Assembly: GCA_023212695.1 (NCBI GenBank)
Contig: JALCCG010000340.1
Span: forward strand, 1 to 20,935
Direction of reading: 5' to 3'
Source of the DNA: Sporisorium sorghi
Lineage: Eukaryota; Basidiomycota; Ustilaginomycetes; Ustilaginales; Ustilaginaceae
Length of the DNA stretch: 20,935 nucleotides
Below, piece after piece: positions 17,452 to 20,935 of this stretch. The translations under genes were made by a program, and so were the position numbers. Within the stretch, counting starts at the first letter, position 1. The number at the start of each line of letters is the position of its first letter. The notes below the pieces were generated by a model. It saw nothing but the letters and a program-made list of their open reading frames with translations, was not told where the DNA came from and ran no database searches.

Positions 17452-17906
17452 CTAGATGCTGCCACGGTGCGCAGCGAGATAAGCGCCGAGGTTCGAGTGG
17501 TGCGCGTAGGGGATGCGGCTCGAGTCGCTGTTGCCTGCTCCGCCGTTGCCGCCGCTCGAGTACTGGGGCGGGTTGGCGTTGTACGCCGTAGAGTGGCTGT
17601 GGTCTTGGTGGGGTGCGCTTGAGGTGATGCCTGCGTCGGCGGTAGCAGTGGCGGCGTTGTTGTTGAAGTACAGCGGCTGCGGCGACTGCTGGTGATGAGG
17701 GACGGCGGACATGCTGTAGCGGTTCAGGTGGGCGAGCGATCCGGGCAGCTGCGCGATGCCGGGCAGACTGCTACCGCCACTCAGCGCAGGAGGCGGGGCG
17801 ATGGGCGCATTGCTACCCGCACCAGCACCAGCACCACTGCCGACCAACTCAGCCGCCGCCGCAGCCGTGGTGGTGTAGCTCGAGCCACCGAAACCCGAAC
17901 GCACCC

Positions 17907-17952
<46 letters not shown>

Positions 17953-19434
17953 GTGCTGGTGATGGTGGTGCTCACTATGATGTCGCGACTGCCTCGCCTG
18001 TTCCTCCTCCTTCTTCTGCTTGCGCCACGCCTTGCGCATATCCTTAAACTCACCCGGCGACCGCTTCGGCCCGTGCTTCTGCATCGCCACGTGCGCATTC
18101 AAATGGTTGAGCGTGCCGTAGCTCTTGGTGCACCCTGGCCAGCTGCACGGGTACAGGCGCTCGATTTCGTCGTACCTGCGGCGGGGGCGTTTCTTGCTCG
18201 CTCCCGCCCCCATGCCGCCGCTGTAGCCGCCGCTGGGGGGAAAGTAGTGGCTGCCAAACGCGTGCGACATGGACGACTCGTCGGCGGAGGGCATGTAGGA
18301 GAACACTTTGCCGTTGTTGGAGGCGCCGTCGGGCATGGACAGGCGGCGGTGGGTGTGCCAGTCGTCGACGTGGTGCGCAGATGCGGCGGGCGTGTGCAGG
18401 CGCGAGCTCGACGCTGAAGGGACGCCAGCAGTGCTGAGCGCCGCCATCCCCGCTGCCGCCTCGTGCGTAGCTCCGACGCTGGCACCGGCACCGGCGGCGG
18501 CAGCGGTGGGAGTCATGGCAAAGTGGCCAAACATGCCGTCGGCCGTGTGCGGCCTAGCGGAGCCCGAAGCGTTCTCCCACGCCGCAAGACCGTGCACGCG
18601 CGGCGGGGCGTGCGCGCCACCAGCAACGGAGGTCTCGTAGCGCTCGGCGTACGAGTCCATGAGCGGACCCGAGATCGACGCGCGGTGCTGGAAGTACTGC
18701 TGCTGCTGCTGCTGCTGCGGCGGCGGCGGCACGCCTGCGCCGTTGTGGGCGTAGTAGTCGTGCTCGTTGTGGTGGTGCTGCGGCTGTTGCGCCTGGTACG
18801 CCCCTGCCGCCGCCGCCGACGCCGCGTTCGCACTCTTGCTGTGCGGGTAGGGAGCCTGAAACGTGTCCCCGTCAAAGGGCTTCCTATCGTGCGCGCTGCT
18901 GGCGTGGTACCAGCCGTGATGCTCGTGCTGCGACGGCGACGTCTTGGCGCTGTTCTCGTCGCCCGTACCCACACTGCCCACGGTGGGCGACGACGTAGCA
19001 AACGGCGCCACGAGCGCCGACACCGGATGCAGCGGCGTCTCGAGGTTGTAGTTGCTACTAGCGCTCATGGCAGGCGACGACTGACAGCCCGAGTTGTGCG
19101 ACGACGCAAAAGCTGTGCTGCTATCCACACCGTCCGCAGTGGTTCCAGCCGAAGGCGGCGCAGTAGACGACAAGTCCGGGTCCAACGACGAAAGTCCAAG
19201 CTGGGGCAAATCGGCACACGAATGAGCCGCAATGTTGTCGAGCAAATGCGACGAAGCGGTCTTGGGCGTAGCGTCGACGTCGAACGTGGAGGATGGCAAG
19301 CCAGAGATGTGCGAGATGTGCGAGAAAGGCAAGTGAGAGTCAAGGTCGAGCTGGTGCGAGCCGCTGTTGTCGGCCTCCTGTTTGACGCGCTGAAGCGAAG
19401 AGTGTGCCGGCGCGGATCCTTGAGAACGAAGCAT
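17452..19434 (-). CDS. Con7-like C2H2 zinc-finger transcription factor
   Basis: A 660-residue protein from ATG 19434 (MLRSQGSAPAH). The frame is open further upstream, but only non-ATG codons occur there. A single zinc finger at about 430-454 has the form CX4CX12HX5H (YPCSWPGC ... YGTLNHLNAHV ... KHG). It is preceded by a basic patch KKRPRRRYDEIERL and followed by GPKRSPGEFKDMRKAWRKQKKEEE. From memory, this extended block is the hallmark of Con7, a regulator of conidiation and infection-related morphogenesis in Magnaporthe; function here is inferred. The rest is low complexity: a Gln run near 238-246, Ala runs, and after the finger a His/Gln segment with 15 consecutive Gln. The protein is probably nuclear through the basic patch. 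The 1.5 kb upstream (to the window end) has no other gene and may be its regulatory region. Confidence 0.88.
17908..17952. repeat. CTG/CAG trinucleotide repeat, polyglutamine tract
   Basis: Fourteen CTG units followed by TTG on the plus strand, encoding 15 Gln on the minus strand in the zinc-finger protein, next to a His-rich stretch. Pure CAG runs of this length are prone to length change between strains. Confidence 0.95.
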
Positions 19435-19446
19435 TCGGAAAAGCGA

Positions 19447-19460
19447 GGGGGGGGGGGGGG
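19447..19460. repeat. Poly-G tract (14 G)
   Basis: Fourteen G just upstream of the ATG of the zinc-finger gene. On the transcribed (minus) strand this is a C14 run about 12 nt before the start codon, inside the 5' leader. Confidence 0.9.
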
Positions 19461-19910
19461 CCGGCTTGGGCTGGAGCAAGAACACGATTGCTCTTGTAGA
19501 TAAAACGAGGGATGGTGCACCAGTCGTCCTCTGCACGGAGCGGCTTGGACGTGGATGCCCAAAAAGTGACTAGGCCTAAAACAAGGGTTTCGAGGTGGGG
19601 TTGACACCTGAGCTAAAACGCTAGCGGCAGCGGCAGGGGAACAGCCAGAGCCAGAGCGACGGTTCAGATCGTCTTGTGAATGCTCTCGCTCTCAAACCCC
19701 CCTATGTTTGCACGGGTAGATGCGAGGCTTTGCCGACGGGTAGATGCGAAGGCCGCAGCGTATAGGTCAAGAGCAACCAACTGCACGCCCACGTCTGAGG
19801 TCTAAGTGGGGTGTGTCGCGCGCGCGCGCGTGTAGGTAGTGGCCGAAACAATGAAAGCAGACGAGGCCCAAGCGGACAGCTTATCGGGTCATCGAATGAT
19901 GGTGGTGGTG

Positions 19911-19928
19911 AAAAAAAAAAAAAAAAAA
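19911..19928. repeat. Poly-A tract (18 A)
   Basis: An uninterrupted 18-base A run after a GGT triplet repeat, in the upstream region of the zinc-finger gene. Confidence 0.9.
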
Positions 19929-20101
19929 GGCGTTCAGCTCCTGAGAAGGGGCCGTGTGGAGAGGTGTCGCGGTTGGCTCTAAAGAGGTGGTTGTTGCTGT
20001 TAGAGAGAGGATACGAGGCAAGGAATGGGGATGAGGATGGTGTTGGTATGATACAGTTGAAGCAAGGGGATCAAATGCGAAGAAGGGGAGGGCTTCAGAG
20101 A

Positions 20102-20116
20102 GGGGGGGGGGGGGGG
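20102..20116. repeat. Poly-G tract (15 G)
   Basis: Fifteen consecutive G in the upstream region of the zinc-finger gene. It is one of three long G runs in this window. Confidence 0.9.
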
Positions 20117-20778
20117 ACTATCCGAGCATCATGCCGACTTTATCAATGAAGGGGCTCAAGGGCAAGTCGTATCGAAGAGCAAGCATCAAGCATGATCTCT
20201 AGACACACGGAAAGGCCGGAAAAGCAGAGAGCGCAAGCGAGACCCAGACAAGCTCAAATGATGATTGGACGAGTGAGGCGAGCCGATGATCTCTTTGCAG
20301 CTGAGAGCTAGAGCCACAGCAAAGATGGACATGAGGGGAGAGCAATAGCAGCGATTGAGCGTGCAAGATAGGGTCCGCGGCACAGGCGCTGAGGGACAAG
20401 TTTTGCGGCGAGCTGCAGTAGAGCAGCTGTACGCCCGTGTTACTGTGCTTTGCCACCAGAAGAGCAAACGCTGGAAGAACAAGAAGAACCACCAAGTTGT
20501 ATGTTGTATCGACGGAGAGTGAGACCTGTTCTCGAGTGGATCCGGCATCACTTTTGATGCCGAGTTGAGCGACTCTCGAGAAGTTGACGAGGGTGGAAGA
20601 GCAAAGGCAAAAGCGAAAAGCGAGAGACAGAGAGCAGACGAGGCCATCTGATAGCCGAGGTCGGTCATGCATGAGAGAGCGAAAGACAAGAGAAAAGCAG
20701 TCAAACAGCTAAGAAGAGAGAGAGAGAGAAAGAAAGAAGCTGCAGCAGATGCTGCTTCTGCTCGCTCTTTGACTTGGC

Positions 20779-20780
<2 letters not shown>

Positions 20781-20830
<50 letters not shown>

Positions 20831-20854
20831 TTTTTTTTTTTTTTTTTTTTTTTT
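20781..20854. repeat. 74-base T tract with an A6 interruption
   Basis: 44 T, 6 A and 24 T. It is followed by AT-rich sequence unlike the GC-rich host DNA to its left. It may be the poly(A) end of a minus-strand retroposed copy, a very long microsatellite, or a place where assembly joined two tracts. Open frames reading through it (poly-Lys) are meaningless. Confidence 0.9.
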
Positions 20855-20935
20855 CAGGGTATTTCCTTTTTTAATTGTTAAATTACACCCACGCCCCAAC
20901 ATTGTGAGTTTCTGGCTCTCTTTCTGTTTTTTTTT

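Larger units (their letters stand above)
19435..20780. other. Upstream region of the zinc-finger gene, no gene recognised
   Basis: About 1.35 kb with no family-supported open frame on either strand. It contains a poly-G run (19447-19460), a CG dinucleotide repeat (about 19817-19830), poly-A (19911-19928), another poly-G (20102-20116) and a GA-rich tract (about 20713-20739). A GC-rich simple motif gctagcggcagcggcagg lies near 19620. It probably holds the promoter and 5' leader of the minus-strand zinc-finger gene. Confidence 0.5.

Noticed and set aside
18463..19503. Plus-strand Arg/Val-rich open frame antisense to the zinc-finger gene
   Set aside because: Its composition is a shadow of the repeat-rich minus-strand coding sequence, which holds the C2H2 finger.
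20186..20902. Minus-strand open frame starting with poly-Lys
   Set aside because: It reads through the T44-A6-T24 tract and has no family features in the rest.
1..20935. tRNA, rRNA, CRISPR arrays or bacterial operons
   Set aside because: No tRNA B-box-like GTTCGA arrangement with a cloverleaf, no rRNA core sequence and no spaced direct repeats were seen. The gene structure is eukaryotic.

Overview
The window looks like nuclear DNA of a basidiomycete fungus, most probably a smut or related Ustilaginomycotina yeast. The reasons are long single-exon genes with GC-rich third positions, the fungal protein families present (Con7-like C2H2 factor, Caj1/Djp1-type DnaJ protein, Pif1 helicase), fungal transposon types, and a Pol II-type U2 snRNA gene carrying a spliceosomal intron. 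The species assignment is inference; no rRNA or species marker is present.

Region 1 (1 to about 7.2 kb) is repeat-derived and gene-poor. It starts with the decayed 3' part of a LINE-type retrotransposon on the minus strand (about 1-1340), with a frameshift and an in-frame stop. An AT-rich tract then ends in a solitary transposon terminus (2181-2221). Next comes a nearly complete pogo/Fot1-type DNA transposon (2531-4974) with 99-bp terminal inverted repeats and TA target duplications. Its transposase has all three catalytic aspartates but a single in-frame TGA. About 2.3 kb without a recognisable gene follows.

Region 2 (7.2-20.9 kb) is ordinary host sequence with six protein genes and one RNA gene: a KpsF/GutQ-like SIS-domain sugar isomerase (+), a class I glutamine amidotransferase-like protein (-), a DnaJ protein (-), U2 snRNA (+), a PIF1 helicase (+), a Cys/Met-metabolism PLP enzyme (+) and a Con7-like C2H2 transcription factor (-). 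They do not form a pathway or operon. The amidotransferase is convergent with the isomerase, the zinc-finger gene is convergent with the PLP enzyme, and the DnaJ and PIF1 genes diverge with U2 between them. Homopolymer and microsatellite tracts are frequent between genes.

The most striking item is the U2 snRNA gene (about 12240-12541). Its 5' stem-loop I is split by a 111-nt GTAAGT...AG intron. Removing it restores a canonical U2 5' end and a total of about 191 nt, so this core spliceosomal RNA would itself have to be spliced. Other points of interest are the 3'-end palindromes of the transposon, the solitary terminus, and the roughly 100-residue acidic insertion plus lack of CBS domains in the sugar isomerase.
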